A stretch of 42,548 bases of DNA. Origin: Methylorubrum aminovorans. Its GTDB lineage: Bacteria; Pseudomonadota; Alphaproteobacteria; Rhizobiales; Beijerinckiaceae. The stretch is taken from contig NZ_BPRC01000034.1 in assembly GCF_022179725.1 (NCBI RefSeq), positions 1 to 42,548 of the forward strand. Direction: 5' to 3'. The first letter of the stretch is position 1; the number at the start of each line of letters is the position of its first letter. The position numbers and the translations under genes are program-made. Positions 29,766 to 37,375 of the stretch are shown here, in pieces. The notes below the pieces were generated by a model. It had not been told where the DNA came from. It did not search any database and saw only the letters and a program-made list of their open reading frames with translations.

Positions 29766-32048
29766 TCAGGCGGGAGCAAAGCCGTCCACCAGAGCTTCCG
29801 CATAATGGTCCGCTTCGTCCTTGAGTACGAGGCGCGCACCGTCGTCACCCACGATCAGAATTAGGGCCGGTGCGTCCGACCAACGTAGCGCATCGTGGAT
29901 CCACCAGAGCAGCCTTTCATCATCGCGGCTTGGTTGAGTGCCATAGCCCACGGGGTGGGTATGCCACTCGCCGATGTATGTAAGGTTGTCTGCCGTTTTG
30001 GCATGAATATCGACAATTGTTTCGTAGACGCCAACCGTGCCGCGAATGAACCCTGTTGGCTCATGGATACTGTCGGGCGGCGGATCGTAGTGATTGACGA
30101 CGTAGGCAATCTTGCGGTCGCGATCCCATGTCCCAACCAAAATTCCGCCCGTCTCAAGCTTGCCGGCCCGCTGACGCGCCTCGGCCATCTCGCCCAACAG
30201 GCCGCGACGAACCCAGACGGTCCACTCGCCAACCTGGGCCTGCTCGTAGGGCTCACCGTCGAAGGCATGGTACGTGATCCCGGTCAGGCCCTCCCCAGAA
30301 CGCCAGACATAAATCCCGCCGGTGTCCGGCCAGGACCGGCGGCACAGCGCTTCGACAACACAGCCGGTTAGGGCTGCAACCTGGGTCTGGGGGATCTTCA
30401 CGCTCGGATTGCGGCAGCCTCCGACGTACAGGGCCACCTCTCCCGGCGACAGGTGGCCAGCAAGCCCAGCGTCGCCAACCAAGTGCCGGTAGTAGCTCAT
30501 CTCAAGATGATCGAGACGCGGCGATCGCCCTGAACCCTCGATGAGAACCACAGCGTCGCGCCCGGACGGGTTCAGGAAGCAGGATGCCGCTTGGGCCTCA
30601 CGGACCGCATCACAGGCCAGCCAGCGCGCCACAGGAACCGATGCAGACGCGTCGATGACCCGCCGCATCTCACCAAGGGCCGCCGGCCAGCGACCTCCTT
30701 CGGATGGGTAGAGGATATCGTCGTGAATGGCCTCGGCCGTTCCGTCGCCCAAAAGGTAGTTGAGCTCCCGGCCGACAGCCACGGCCTTGCTCCACGCAAC
30801 ATACTCCGGGCCAAGAGCGTGCCGGGCGAGGTTGTGCGGCAGCAGATAGTCATTATCGACGATGATCCTGAAACCGTAGCCCCCGCGACCGGCGAAGAAA
30901 GCAATCTGCGAGCCCAGCGCACCTGCACCCAGCAGCGCCGTCGGAACCGCTTCGTTGACAGGAGAACCGGACGCGAGCTGTGCTCGGGCCCGGTCAAATG
31001 GCTCGTGGATGTCCGCCGGGATCAAGCTAACGGCAGCGAGGTCCTGAACCTCGGGCTGCATCAGGAGAGGACGCCCCCACAGGCCCTTCTCCTTGAGAAG
31101 AATGCCCAGTTTGATGGCGAGATCACCGGACGTGACGTCTTGGGTGATGAAGGCCCTGACCGTCTTAGCCTCCACACCACCGCCAGCGCGCATAAGCGGC
31201 GTTGCGATGATCAGGATCAACGGTTGATCAAGCAGGAACTTGGCGTGCGTGGAGTTGTAGATTGCGAGCAGCGCAGCCTTGAGTGCGTCAGAGATGTCCG
31301 CACCGATGTCCTGATAGACGCCGACGAGGTGCGCCATATCGAAAGGGATGTCGCGGACACGTCCATGCTCCACCGGCTGGCTCCGCAGGAATATCACTGC
31401 GTGCAGGCCCTTCTCGTCCTGCAGCCGAGGTACGTTTTCCTGAGTAACCTCGACAAGCCGAACGGGGCTGTTCAAGCGGTCACTCACCCGGGTTGCAACG
31501 CAAAGCGTGCCAGGCTCGATGTCGCCGGGAGGGAGGATCAGGGTCAGGCCAGCCTGCTGAAACAGAGGATCCAGCGGTTGGGCATCGCCATGCAACCGGC
31601 CATAGGCGGTTTCGGCCAGCCACCAACGGATACGTTCGACAAACCCGATGGCGGTGTACGTGCGCCGCACTTCGTCGGCCGGTGTTTCGTACAGGCAGAG
31701 CGAGCGTGGTTGGCCCGGCAAAGCAACATTGAAATGGGGGACATGGGCCGGGAAGTCCGGTCGCAGCGGGTAAGCGTGCGGCAGGAGATCATCGCGCCCG
31801 ATCAGCACAGCCATCGGCTCGTCCGGCTCGATGGTGTTGACCAACGCGCGCTGGCCCAACGGCACCAGGACCTTGAGGATCAGGACCTCGTGGCCGCTGT
31901 CAGGTTCGCGACGGCACTCCAGCAGCAGAGCGCCATCGTAGCCGCCGGTGGTTATGAGGGCCGCGAGCTGTCGAGCCCGCGGCTTGGTAAGTCCATCGGG
32001 AGAGATGGTTTCTGTGAACCGTTCGGCAAACCATGCCTGGGCGTCCAT
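29766..32048 (-). CDS. Single-chain E2-E1-JAB ubiquitin-like conjugation protein
   Basis: The 760-residue protein joins three enzymes. Residues 1-160 are E2-like: YPLRPDFPAHVPHFNVAL (93-110) followed by SLCLYE with Cys118 as likely thioester residue. Residues about 365-570 are an E1/ThiF domain: LLGAGALGS (372-380), the VDND acidic end of the strand (397-400), HNLARH (405-410), and Cys545 in GGCRNPSV as possible second catalytic Cys. Residues about 625-755 are a JAB/JAMM isopeptidase: Glu632, His696 and His698 in EWHTHP, Ser707 and Asp710. All key residues are present. ATG at 32048 is one base after the MBL gene stop; an upstream in-frame start exists. The E2-E1 half parallels CBASS Cap2 and the JAB half Cap3. 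Confidence 0.88.
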   Translation of the reverse strand: MDAQAWFAERFTETISPDGLTKPRARQLAALITTGGYDGALLLECRREPDSGHEVLILKVLVPLGQRALVNTIEPDEPMAVLIGRDDLLPHAYPLRPDFPAHVPHFNVALPGQPRSLCLYETPADEVRRTYTAIGFVERIRWWLAETAYGRLHGDAQPLDPLFQQAGLTLILPPGDIEPGTLCVATRVSDRLNSPVRLVEVTQENVPRLQDEKGLHAVIFLRSQPVEHGRVRDIPFDMAHLVGVYQDIGADISDALKAALLAIYNSTHAKFLLDQPLILIIATPLMRAGGGVEAKTVRAFITQDVTSGDLAIKLGILLKEKGLWGRPLLMQPEVQDLAAVSLIPADIHEPFDRARAQLASGSPVNEAVPTALLGAGALGSQIAFFAGRGGYGFRIIVDNDYLLPHNLARHALGPEYVAWSKAVAVGRELNYLLGDGTAEAIHDDILYPSEGGRWPAALGEMRRVIDASASVPVARWLACDAVREAQAASCFLNPSGRDAVVLIEGSGRSPRLDHLEMSYYRHLVGDAGLAGHLSPGEVALYVGGCRNPSVKIPQTQVAALTGCVVEALCRRSWPDTGGIYVWRSGEGLTGITYHAFDGEPYEQAQVGEWTVWVRRGLLGEMAEARQRAGKLETGGILVGTWDRDRKIAYVVNHYDPPPDSIHEPTGFIRGTVGVYETIVDIHAKTADNLTYIGEWHTHPVGYGTQPSRDDERLLWWIHDALRWSDAPALILIVGDDGARLVLKDEADHYAEALVDGFAPA

Positions 32049-32049
32049 G

Positions 32050-33174
32050 CTAACCGGCCCGTGGAGCAGTGGGGCTAACCACCGACGCGACGGTTGCTGC
32101 AGCAATCGTCTTCTTGGTGGCGCCATCCCGTCCGATCTCAATTACCACCGGCTTGGGGTTCGCCTCGTTGGGCTCTGCCATGGTGACCAGCAACCGCTCG
32201 GGCCGGATAACATCCTGCTTGTAATAGTTCGCGGCCTCCCGGTGCGGGGGCTGCACATCCCGGTCCTCATCCGAGTTTTTGACCGGCAGCGGCTTGCTGG
32301 GTGACACGATGTACCCGAGCTTTTCACCCTGGGTTTCGCAGAGCCATTTTACCTGCGGGTTCGGCTCAGTCTTGTCTTCACCCTTCTCAGGGCCGATCGC
32401 CGTGTAGGAACAGTGATGCGGAAGCTTGTACACGTTCCAATGGAGGCGATCCTCATTCTTATGGTACTTGGTAATATCAACAATTTCCGCCAACACCTCA
32501 TGGTTGACGTCAGCAGCAAACAGCACGTCGGTGTTGACGCCACCCTCTTGGAACCGCGCCTGAAACACGAGACTGTCACCGTTGCGATCGATGATTTTGT
32601 TCTCGTTAGTCCGCGTCGCGTGCGGTGAGTGAGCGAAGAACTCAACACCGTCGGCGCCGAGCGTGAACCCCGGCACCAGCTTGCCGGCATCAACAAAGAA
32701 ATCCTTGCGCGACGCGACCGTCAATCCCTGACTGGCCAGCCACTCTTGCACGCGCTCCGGGCGCGAAAATACGACAATGCCGTATCCTTCGATCAGGCGA
32801 TGGCGCGCTTCTTTTTGGATGATTTTTCCATCATCTTTCAGCTTGGTTTCATAGAGCACGCACGCCGGCACCCAGAGCGTGCCAATCTTCTTTCGATCCT
32901 TGCCCTGTCGGGTCTTATCATGATCGAACCAGAAGAATTCTCCTGCCCCCTGAGTATGATCATCATCCAGGTGCGTGAACGCAACAACCTTGTATGTATC
33001 AGTTTTCGCTAATGCCAGATCGTCTTTCAGCAGCTTCGGCAGATCGGAGCGCTTGTCAAACCTGTCCGTGCGGCACAGGCGGTCCGCATAGTCGATCAGC
33101 ATACGCTGTTCGTCTCTGAGATTGATGCGGCAGGTATCCGCATTATCCAAATTAAAAAATGTTAGGCTGACCAT
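32050..33174 (-). CDS. ComEC-type metallo-beta-lactamase-fold protein
   Basis: The 374-residue protein carries the metal-binding signature THLDDDHTQGA (His68, Asp70, Asp72, His73), Asp222 in FAADVNHE, and YKLPHHCS (His253, His254). This order matches the MBL domain of ComEC/Rec2 competence proteins, which act on nucleic acids or phosphodiesters. After about residue 300 comes a charged region and then a flexible Ala/Val/Thr-rich tail ending APRAG. ATG at 33174 is chosen because GAGGG precedes it; the open frame continues 34 codons upstream. It lies between the phospholipase and conjugation genes, where a type II CBASS locus would carry its nucleotidyltransferase. Substrate unknown. Confidence 0.8.
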   Translation of the reverse strand: MVSLTFFNLDNADTCRINLRDEQRMLIDYADRLCRTDRFDKRSDLPKLLKDDLALAKTDTYKVVAFTHLDDDHTQGAGEFFWFDHDKTRQGKDRKKIGTLWVPACVLYETKLKDDGKIIQKEARHRLIEGYGIVVFSRPERVQEWLASQGLTVASRKDFFVDAGKLVPGFTLGADGVEFFAHSPHATRTNENKIIDRNGDSLVFQARFQEGGVNTDVLFAADVNHEVLAEIVDITKYHKNEDRLHWNVYKLPHHCSYTAIGPEKGEDKTEPNPQVKWLCETQGEKLGYIVSPSKPLPVKNSDEDRDVQPPHREAANYYKQDVIRPERLLVTMAEPNEANPKPVVIEIGRDGATKKTIAAATVASVVSPTAPRAG

Positions 33175-33256
33175 ATCCACCACCCTCAAGCTGCCCAGAA
33201 CATATCGGGTACAGATAGGGCGAGCAAGGCTGCCAGCTGGAGACTGCTGCGCACCG

Positions 33257-34441
33257 TTAGGCTTGTGGTCGAACATATCCCAGGTTCTGCGCGGCCAATA
33301 GGAGCGTGAGCTGCTCGCCTCGGCGGCTCAGCCGGTCGATCCAGTCCTGAGGCATGGCGTTGAAGTTAGTTGGATAGATATGGGCGGCCTCGCGCGGCAC
33401 AAGGTCAGCTGGCGGATCCACCAGTTGTCCATCTCGCTGACCGAGATACGGCAGGATAAAATTAGCGATCTTACCCGCCTCTTTAAGTTCATATAGCCGG
33501 GCAATTGACGCGTTCTGTGCCCGATCGAAAGTAACATTGATCGCACTGACCATCCGAGCGAGCAAAAATTGGGACGGGGGGTCCTGTCGGAGGCCGTAGC
33601 CGGCCGAACAACAGATGATCGTATCGATTTTGGTCACGTTCAGACTGACGTCTGCAGAACGGCCAGGCCAGAAATTTGATAGGCCGAGATTATCGTAGAC
33701 GCCGCCGTCTGTCAGGTTGATACGCTGACTGGACGTGGCTCCCTGTTTCTCGAAGGTATGAACTTCATCGAATGCCGGCAGGAACAGTGGGTAGGCAGCC
33801 GAGGCAGCGACCGCATGGGCAAGCGTCACATCATTGTTCACAAGTCTGCCGAGACGCCAGCTGCCGCTCTCGCGTCGCGCGAACCGAAATGCACTGCCTG
33901 TCCGCAGCTCGGTTGCGTTGACCACCAGGTCTGGTCCTGCAGCCGACAATTCCTGAAGCCGCACGCCACGAAAGATGAGCGTGTTTAACGCCTGTTCCAA
34001 CAGTGATGTCCGACTGGCAAACCGCAAAACTGGCGAGCGGATTTCCCGTAATCTATTCAGTACCTTGATCTCGATCGGCACCAGCCATGAGACAACCGTC
34101 ACAACCATACGGATAGCTGCCAACACCAAGGCCAGTGTGCTGGTAATCAGCCAAGCTCCGATGATCCTCAAACCCAGCAGTCCGAATAATTGCCTTGCCA
34201 TGGCTTTGGATAAGCCTCTTCTAAGCAGCTGCTGGATTGTTGCGTCGAATTCCTCGAAAGATCCTTGGTGAGCCTTGTAGGCAGCACCGATAACACTACC
34301 GCCGGAAATCGTTGAAATGACAGCGACCCGCTCCAGCAAGCCGAGTTGATGCAGTGCGCGTAAGCATCCGAGATGAAAGGCAATGGCGCGCGATCCGCCT
34401 CCGGACAACGCCAACCCGATAATACCGAGATCTTTCTGCAT
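33257..34441 (-). CDS. Patatin-like phospholipase, probable membrane-attacking effector
   Basis: The 394-residue protein begins with LALSGGGSRAIAFHLG, the glycine-rich oxyanion loop (GGGSR at 14-18). STISGGS follows with Ser46 as nucleophile, and LTDGGVYDN gives the catalytic Asp245. The nucleophile elbow reads T-I-S-G-G instead of the usual G-x-S-x-G. A long hydrophobic stretch (about 92-122) suggests membrane insertion. CapV-type phospholipases of CBASS have this fold and destroy the cell membrane once activated. ATG at 34441 has AAGGTG six bases upstream; GTG three codons earlier is possible. It is the first gene of the operon, 82 bp before the MBL gene. Confidence 0.85.
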   Translation of the reverse strand: MQKDLGIIGLALSGGGSRAIAFHLGCLRALHQLGLLERVAVISTISGGSVIGAAYKAHQGSFEEFDATIQQLLRRGLSKAMARQLFGLLGLRIIGAWLITSTLALVLAAIRMVVTVVSWLVPIEIKVLNRLREIRSPVLRFASRTSLLEQALNTLIFRGVRLQELSAAGPDLVVNATELRTGSAFRFARRESGSWRLGRLVNNDVTLAHAVAASAAYPLFLPAFDEVHTFEKQGATSSQRINLTDGGVYDNLGLSNFWPGRSADVSLNVTKIDTIICCSAGYGLRQDPPSQFLLARMVSAINVTFDRAQNASIARLYELKEAGKIANFILPYLGQRDGQLVDPPADLVPREAAHIYPTNFNAMPQDWIDRLSRRGEQLTLLLAAQNLGYVRPQA

Positions 34442-34531
34442 GCTCTTCACCTTACCGAGGGCGGCATTACTAGCAATAGAGAATGCGCGTCATTCAGATT
34501 GCTGAACTACAAACCAATGTTGTCATTGAAT

Positions 34532-34972
34532 TCAGTATCTGAACGGGTAGGGACCGAGGAACAGGTCGCCTAGCGCCTTCCTGTTCCGGTAGGTGAACCA
34601 GCGCTGGCGCAGGTGCTCGGCCCGGTCGTGCAGGATGTGGCAGCGCTGGCAGAGCGCTTTGAGGTTCTTCGGGTCATTGTTGCCGGGATCGTGGTCGAGG
34701 TGGGCGCAGGCGAGATAGACCTGCGTGGTCTCGATCACCGTGCCGGCGGGCAGGCATTCCAGCGGCGCCAGCTTAAGGGGCCGGCCCCGGCTGCTGCGCC
34801 AAGTCTGCGCCGCCGCATCCCACCAGCGGCCATCCCCCAGATGGAACACCAGCTGCCCGTGCGGCCGGCCACAGCCCTCGCAACAGCCCTTGGCCCGGCC
34901 GAAGCGGATCACGTTGGACAGCTGCGCCCAGTCGATGGGGTAAAAGAAGCGGTTCTCCGGGCGGATCGGCAT
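34532..34972 (-). CDS. HNH endonuclease
   Basis: The 146-residue protein has a zinc-finger-type HNH layout: CEGCGRPHG (Cys31, Cys34), then LACAHLDHDPGNNDPKNLKA with His91 and His94 and the Asn pair, then CQRCHILHD (Cys108, Cys111, His112, His115). Such small proteins cut DNA, often in mobile elements, phage packaging or defence. The ATG lies four bases after the resolvase stop, so the two are co-transcribed. The phospholipase gene starts about 90 bp after its stop on the same strand, so transcription may continue into that operon. Confidence 0.85.
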   Translation of the reverse strand: MPIRPENRFFYPIDWAQLSNVIRFGRAKGCCEGCGRPHGQLVFHLGDGRWWDAAAQTWRSSRGRPLKLAPLECLPAGTVIETTQVYLACAHLDHDPGNNDPKNLKALCQRCHILHDRAEHLRQRWFTYRNRKALGDLFLGPYPFRY

Positions 34973-34976
34973 CGCG

Positions 34977-35561
34977 TCAGCCCTCCGGGCGCGCCTGGCT
35001 GCGCGCGCGTGCCTGCGGGAAGTAGGTGTAGAAGGTCCGCGCAGAGACGCCGAGGCGCTTGGCGATCTCGGCGATCGGGATGGTGCCGGCGTCGATCATC
35101 GCCCGGCCGGCGGCCAGGTCGGCGTCAGACAGCCGGCGCGGGCGTCCGCCCTTGCGGCCGCGGGCCAGGGCGGCCTTGAGGCCGGCGTGGGTCCGCTCGC
35201 GGTTCAGATCCAGGAAATACTCGGCGATGGTGCCGAGGAAGTTGAACATCATCCGGCCGGTGGCGGTCTCGGTGTCCACCTGCTCGGTGAGGGAGCGCAG
35301 CTTCACGCCGCGCTCCTGCAGCATGTGCGCGGTGTCGAGCATTTCGCGCAGGGAGCGGCCGAGGCGGTCGATCTTCCAGACTACCAGCTGGTCCTCGGTG
35401 CGCAGGAAGTCCAACGCACCCTCGAGGGCCGGGCGCTTCGTGCCGGCGCGCCCGCTCTCCTTCTCCTCAAAAATCCGGGTGCAGCCGGCGGCCTTCAGGG
35501 CATCGCGCTGCAGATCCAGGTTCTGGTCCTCGGTCGAAACGCGCGCGTAGCCGATCAGCAT
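34977..35561 (-). CDS. Serine resolvase/invertase of the Tn3/Pin type
   Basis: The 194-residue protein has the catalytic N-terminus MLIGYARVSTEDQ (Ser9 as nucleophile), DRLGRSLREM and the long E-helix region (AEYFLDLNRERTHAGL), then a C-terminal helix-turn-helix (IPIAEIAKRLGVSARTFYTY). It carries out site-specific recombination at paired sites, usually resolving cointegrates or plasmid dimers. ATG at 35561 overlaps the candidate res site. No Tn3 transposase is present, so it acts either as the plasmid's multimer-resolution system or as the relic of a transposon that brought the neighbouring genes. Confidence 0.92.
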   Translation of the reverse strand: MLIGYARVSTEDQNLDLQRDALKAAGCTRIFEEKESGRAGTKRPALEGALDFLRTEDQLVVWKIDRLGRSLREMLDTAHMLQERGVKLRSLTEQVDTETATGRMMFNFLGTIAEYFLDLNRERTHAGLKAALARGRKGGRPRRLSDADLAAGRAMIDAGTIPIAEIAKRLGVSARTFYTYFPQARARSQARPEG

Positions 35562-35692
35562 GTGAAGATTGTACGAAAATACCGTTTTTCGCACAATAGT
35601 TTTCTTCACATATTTTCTTCACGCAAACGGGGCTGTTTCGAGTGCCAGGGGAGGGCGCTCGCCTCTATATGCAGAAAACGGTCGTTTTTTGC
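35561..35692. promoter_or_regulatory. Candidate res site and resolvase promoter
   Basis: Two dyads lie directly upstream of the resolvase. The first is TTGTACGAAAA (35569-35579) with TTTTCGCACAA (35586-35596), flanked by TGTGAAGA and TCTTCACA. The second is GCAGAAAACG (35671-35680) with CGTTTTTTGC (35683-35692). TTTTCTTCAC is repeated directly at 35600 and 35613. Several dyads of this kind form the subsites of a res region, and binding there also represses the gene. The rest of the spacer to 35856 shows nothing else clear. Confidence 0.65.
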
Positions 35693-35856
35693 ACATGGAC
35701 CGTAGAAGCATCGGTCAAGGGGTTACGGCTTAGCTCGGGCTTTGATCCACAATTTTTTGTGGGCCAACGCCTAACCGACCCGTTACGGGCGTTGCTCCGC
35801 TTACTGCTTTAACTTATCCAACTCCGGCTAACGATCTCACCGCCGCCGGTCCCCCA

Positions 35857-36276
35857 ATGCAGCTCCGTATCAATATTCCTGGACGGATGCAGGACGCTTT
35901 GAAGCGGCTGCTGGTCGAGCATTACAAGGGTCAGGATCCACGACTGGTCTGGTCCCAGCTGGTGGCCACACACTCGCCGACCATTTTGGCCTCCGGCTTT
36001 CAGTCGATCACGTCGCAGATCCAGGATCCGGATTTCTATCAGGACAACTACCAGGACGATTTCACCGTCAACGACGAGCACGAAGGGTTCTTCAGGACGG
36101 CCAAAGGCCTGAAGATCACGCGGGCGGCCAAGAAGGCCGAGGGGAAGAACGGGCATACCGTCAGGAACAACAACGGCGCCGTGATGCGCGAGGTGCTGTT
36201 TCTGGAACTGATCCGCTGCAACTTTATGCGCCTGAACGACGACGGCAGCGTTACCATAAATATTCCAAATAAATAA
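35857..36276 (+). CDS. Hypothetical protein
   Basis: The 139-residue protein has no hydrophobic segment and looks soluble. The N-terminal part (LRINIPGRMQDALKRLLVEHY) could be a helix for DNA or protein binding. The middle is acidic and aromatic (DPDFYQDNYQDDFTVNDEHE), followed by a basic stretch (KGLKITRAAKKAEGK) and a C-terminal MREVLFLELIRC region. I recognise no family. The open frame has balanced composition and is much less G+C-rich than its neighbours, which supports a real gene acquired with the resolvase region. Strong hairpins follow its stop. Confidence 0.6.
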   Translation: MQLRINIPGRMQDALKRLLVEHYKGQDPRLVWSQLVATHSPTILASGFQSITSQIQDPDFYQDNYQDDFTVNDEHEGFFRTAKGLKITRAAKKAEGKNGHTVRNNNGAVMREVLFLELIRCNFMRLNDDGSVTINIPNK

Positions 36277-36320
36277 GCAAGCTATACAACAGATTGTATT
36301 TGACGCGGTGCTCCGCGAAG

Positions 36321-36398
36321 CGCTGAATGCTCTTGGAACCTTTTTCTTTCAACCTCGGTGGTTGAAAGGTTCCGTTTCAGCGTGGCTGTCGGGCCACG
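36321..36398. other. Long nested hairpin followed by a second hairpin
   Basis: CGCTGAA (36321-36327), GGAAC (36335-36339) and CTTTCAACC (36346-36354) pair in order with GGTTGAAAG (36360-36368), GTTCC (36369-36373) and TTCAGCG (36376-36382), leaving a TTTTT bulge and a TCGGT loop. CGTGGC/GCCACG (36381-36398) forms the next stem. With the terminator at 36405-36430 this gives three hairpins in a row, either a compound terminator or a structured RNA. Confidence 0.6.
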
Positions 36399-36404
36399 AA
36401 TGAG

Positions 36405-36430
36405 GAGGGCCACCCGCAAGGGTGGCCCTC
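36405..36430. terminator. Strong hairpin terminator between convergent genes
   Basis: GAGGGCCACCC (36405-36415) and GGGTGGCCCTC (36420-36430) pair perfectly over 11 bp with a GCAA tetraloop. There is no long T-run, but the position, between the plus-strand gene ending at 36276 and the minus-strand peptide ending at 36438, fits a two-way terminator. Confidence 0.65.
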
Positions 36431-36437
36431 TGCCTTA

Positions 36438-36551
36438 TTAGCTGTTCCGCCGCCGCCGCCGCGCGGTGAGCCACAGCTGCACGCCGGCGATCGTGCACGA
36501 ACCGCCGGCGATCGCGACGCCGGCGAGGTTGATCCAGTCGCTAACTTCCAT
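36438..36551 (-). CDS. 37-residue single-helix membrane peptide, hypothetical
   Basis: The frame begins MEVSDWINLAGVAIAGG, continues with SCTIAGVQLWLTARRRRRNS and stops. One transmembrane helix is followed by a strongly basic end, giving a clear cytoplasmic anchor. GAGGAG lies close before the ATG. A longer open frame (to 36668) exists but reads less like protein. Small membrane peptides of this shape include type I toxins and regulators of membrane enzymes; no family is recognised. Confidence 0.45.
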   Translation of the reverse strand: MEVSDWINLAGVAIAGGSCTIAGVQLWLTARRRRRNS

Positions 36552-36859
36552 GGTCTCCTCGGTGGTTGCCCTGAGCGGTGTCGGCCGCCCGCGCCTAACG
36601 CACCAATAGAGATAAGCTACGCGGAACCAGATAAAAGAGATCGTTTCAGACTTTATCACCGAATACATCGTTGCAAGGCTGAACTATAGCTGGATTTTCG
36701 GCGGTTTATTCAGGAGGCCCGCCAGATCAGCTTTCCTCGGCAAGATTGGTGTTGCAACTCAGGCTGCTCCGCTTACTAAGCCCACCTCGGGACGGGTGGC
36801 TCGGTTGCCGTCGCAGTGCCAGGGGCGACGCCATCCTGCGCCTACCCCTGATCGGTGGA
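36552..36859. other. 308-bp spacer with no recognised feature
   Basis: The spacer lies between the small membrane peptide and the MerR gene's 3' end. A more A+T-rich part (36605-36710) probably contains the promoter for the peptide. I found no convincing gene, hairpin terminator or operator in it. Confidence 0.5.
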
Positions 36860-37309
36860 TCAAGACGCGGCGGCGCAGGATGGTGAACACGGCTCGGCTG
36901 TGGCCGGCGACAGGGCCGTGGGCTCCGCCAGCGCCTCGATGATCCGGCAGGCGCCGACGCTGCCGCCCGCACAGGTGTCGATCATCCGGGTCAGTTCGCC
37001 CCTGAGCGCCGTTAGCTGCGCAATCCGCGCATCCACGGCGACCAGCTGCTGGCGGGCCAGCGCATCCACGGTGCCGCAGGAGGCGTCCGGCTGCTCCTGC
37101 AGGGCGAGCATGGTGCGGATGGCGTCCAGCTCGAACCCGAGCTGGCGGGCATGGCGGATGAACGTCAGCCGCCGCACGTCTGCGTCGCCATACAGGCGGC
37201 GCCCGCTCTCGCTGCGCTGTGCTTCCGGCAGCACACCGGACCGCTCATAGAAGCGGATAGTTTCAATGTGGACGCCGGTACGCCGCGACAGCTCGCCGAT
37301 CGGGATCAA
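36860..37309 (-). CDS. MerR-family metal-responsive regulator (ZntR/CadR/PbrR-like)
   Basis: The 149-residue protein has a MerR winged helix (IPIGELSRRTGVHIETIRFY, 2-21), then YERSGVLPEAQRSESGRRLY, the dimerisation helix (about 80-112) and a metal loop. Cys78 and the pair Cys113/Cys121 in TCAGGSVGACRIIEAL match the cysteine positions of ZntR, CadR and PbrR. It should bind CCTGTAG...CTACAGG operators and switch on export genes when Zn, Cd or Pb rises. The start is not ATG: TTG at 37309 or the ATT just before it, with AGGAG about ten bases upstream. It is divergent from the czc operon, and its promoter shares the operator at 37321-37339. Confidence 0.88.
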   Translation of the reverse strand: MIPIGELSRRTGVHIETIRFYERSGVLPEAQRSESGRRLYGDADVRRLTFIRHARQLGFELDAIRTMLALQEQPDASCGTVDALARQQLVAVDARIAQLTALRGELTRMIDTCAGGSVGACRIIEALAEPTALSPATAEPCSPSCAAAS

Positions 37310-37316
37310 AATGCGC

Positions 37317-37347
37317 TTGCTCCTGTAGTGGCTACAGGATGTAACGT
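37317..37347 (+). promoter_or_regulatory. MerR-family operator/promoter of the czc operon
   Basis: TTGCTC (-35, 37317-37322) and TAACGT (-10, 37342-37347) are 19 bp apart. They enclose TCCTGTAG-TGG-CTACAGGA (37321-37339), a perfect 8+3+8 dyad. It has the same half-sites as the operator at 49-67. It lies between the divergent MerR gene and the small exported protein, so it controls the czc operon and probably the regulator itself. Confidence 0.87.
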
Positions 37348-37375
37348 CGAGAGCAATGAGACAAGGATTTTGAGA

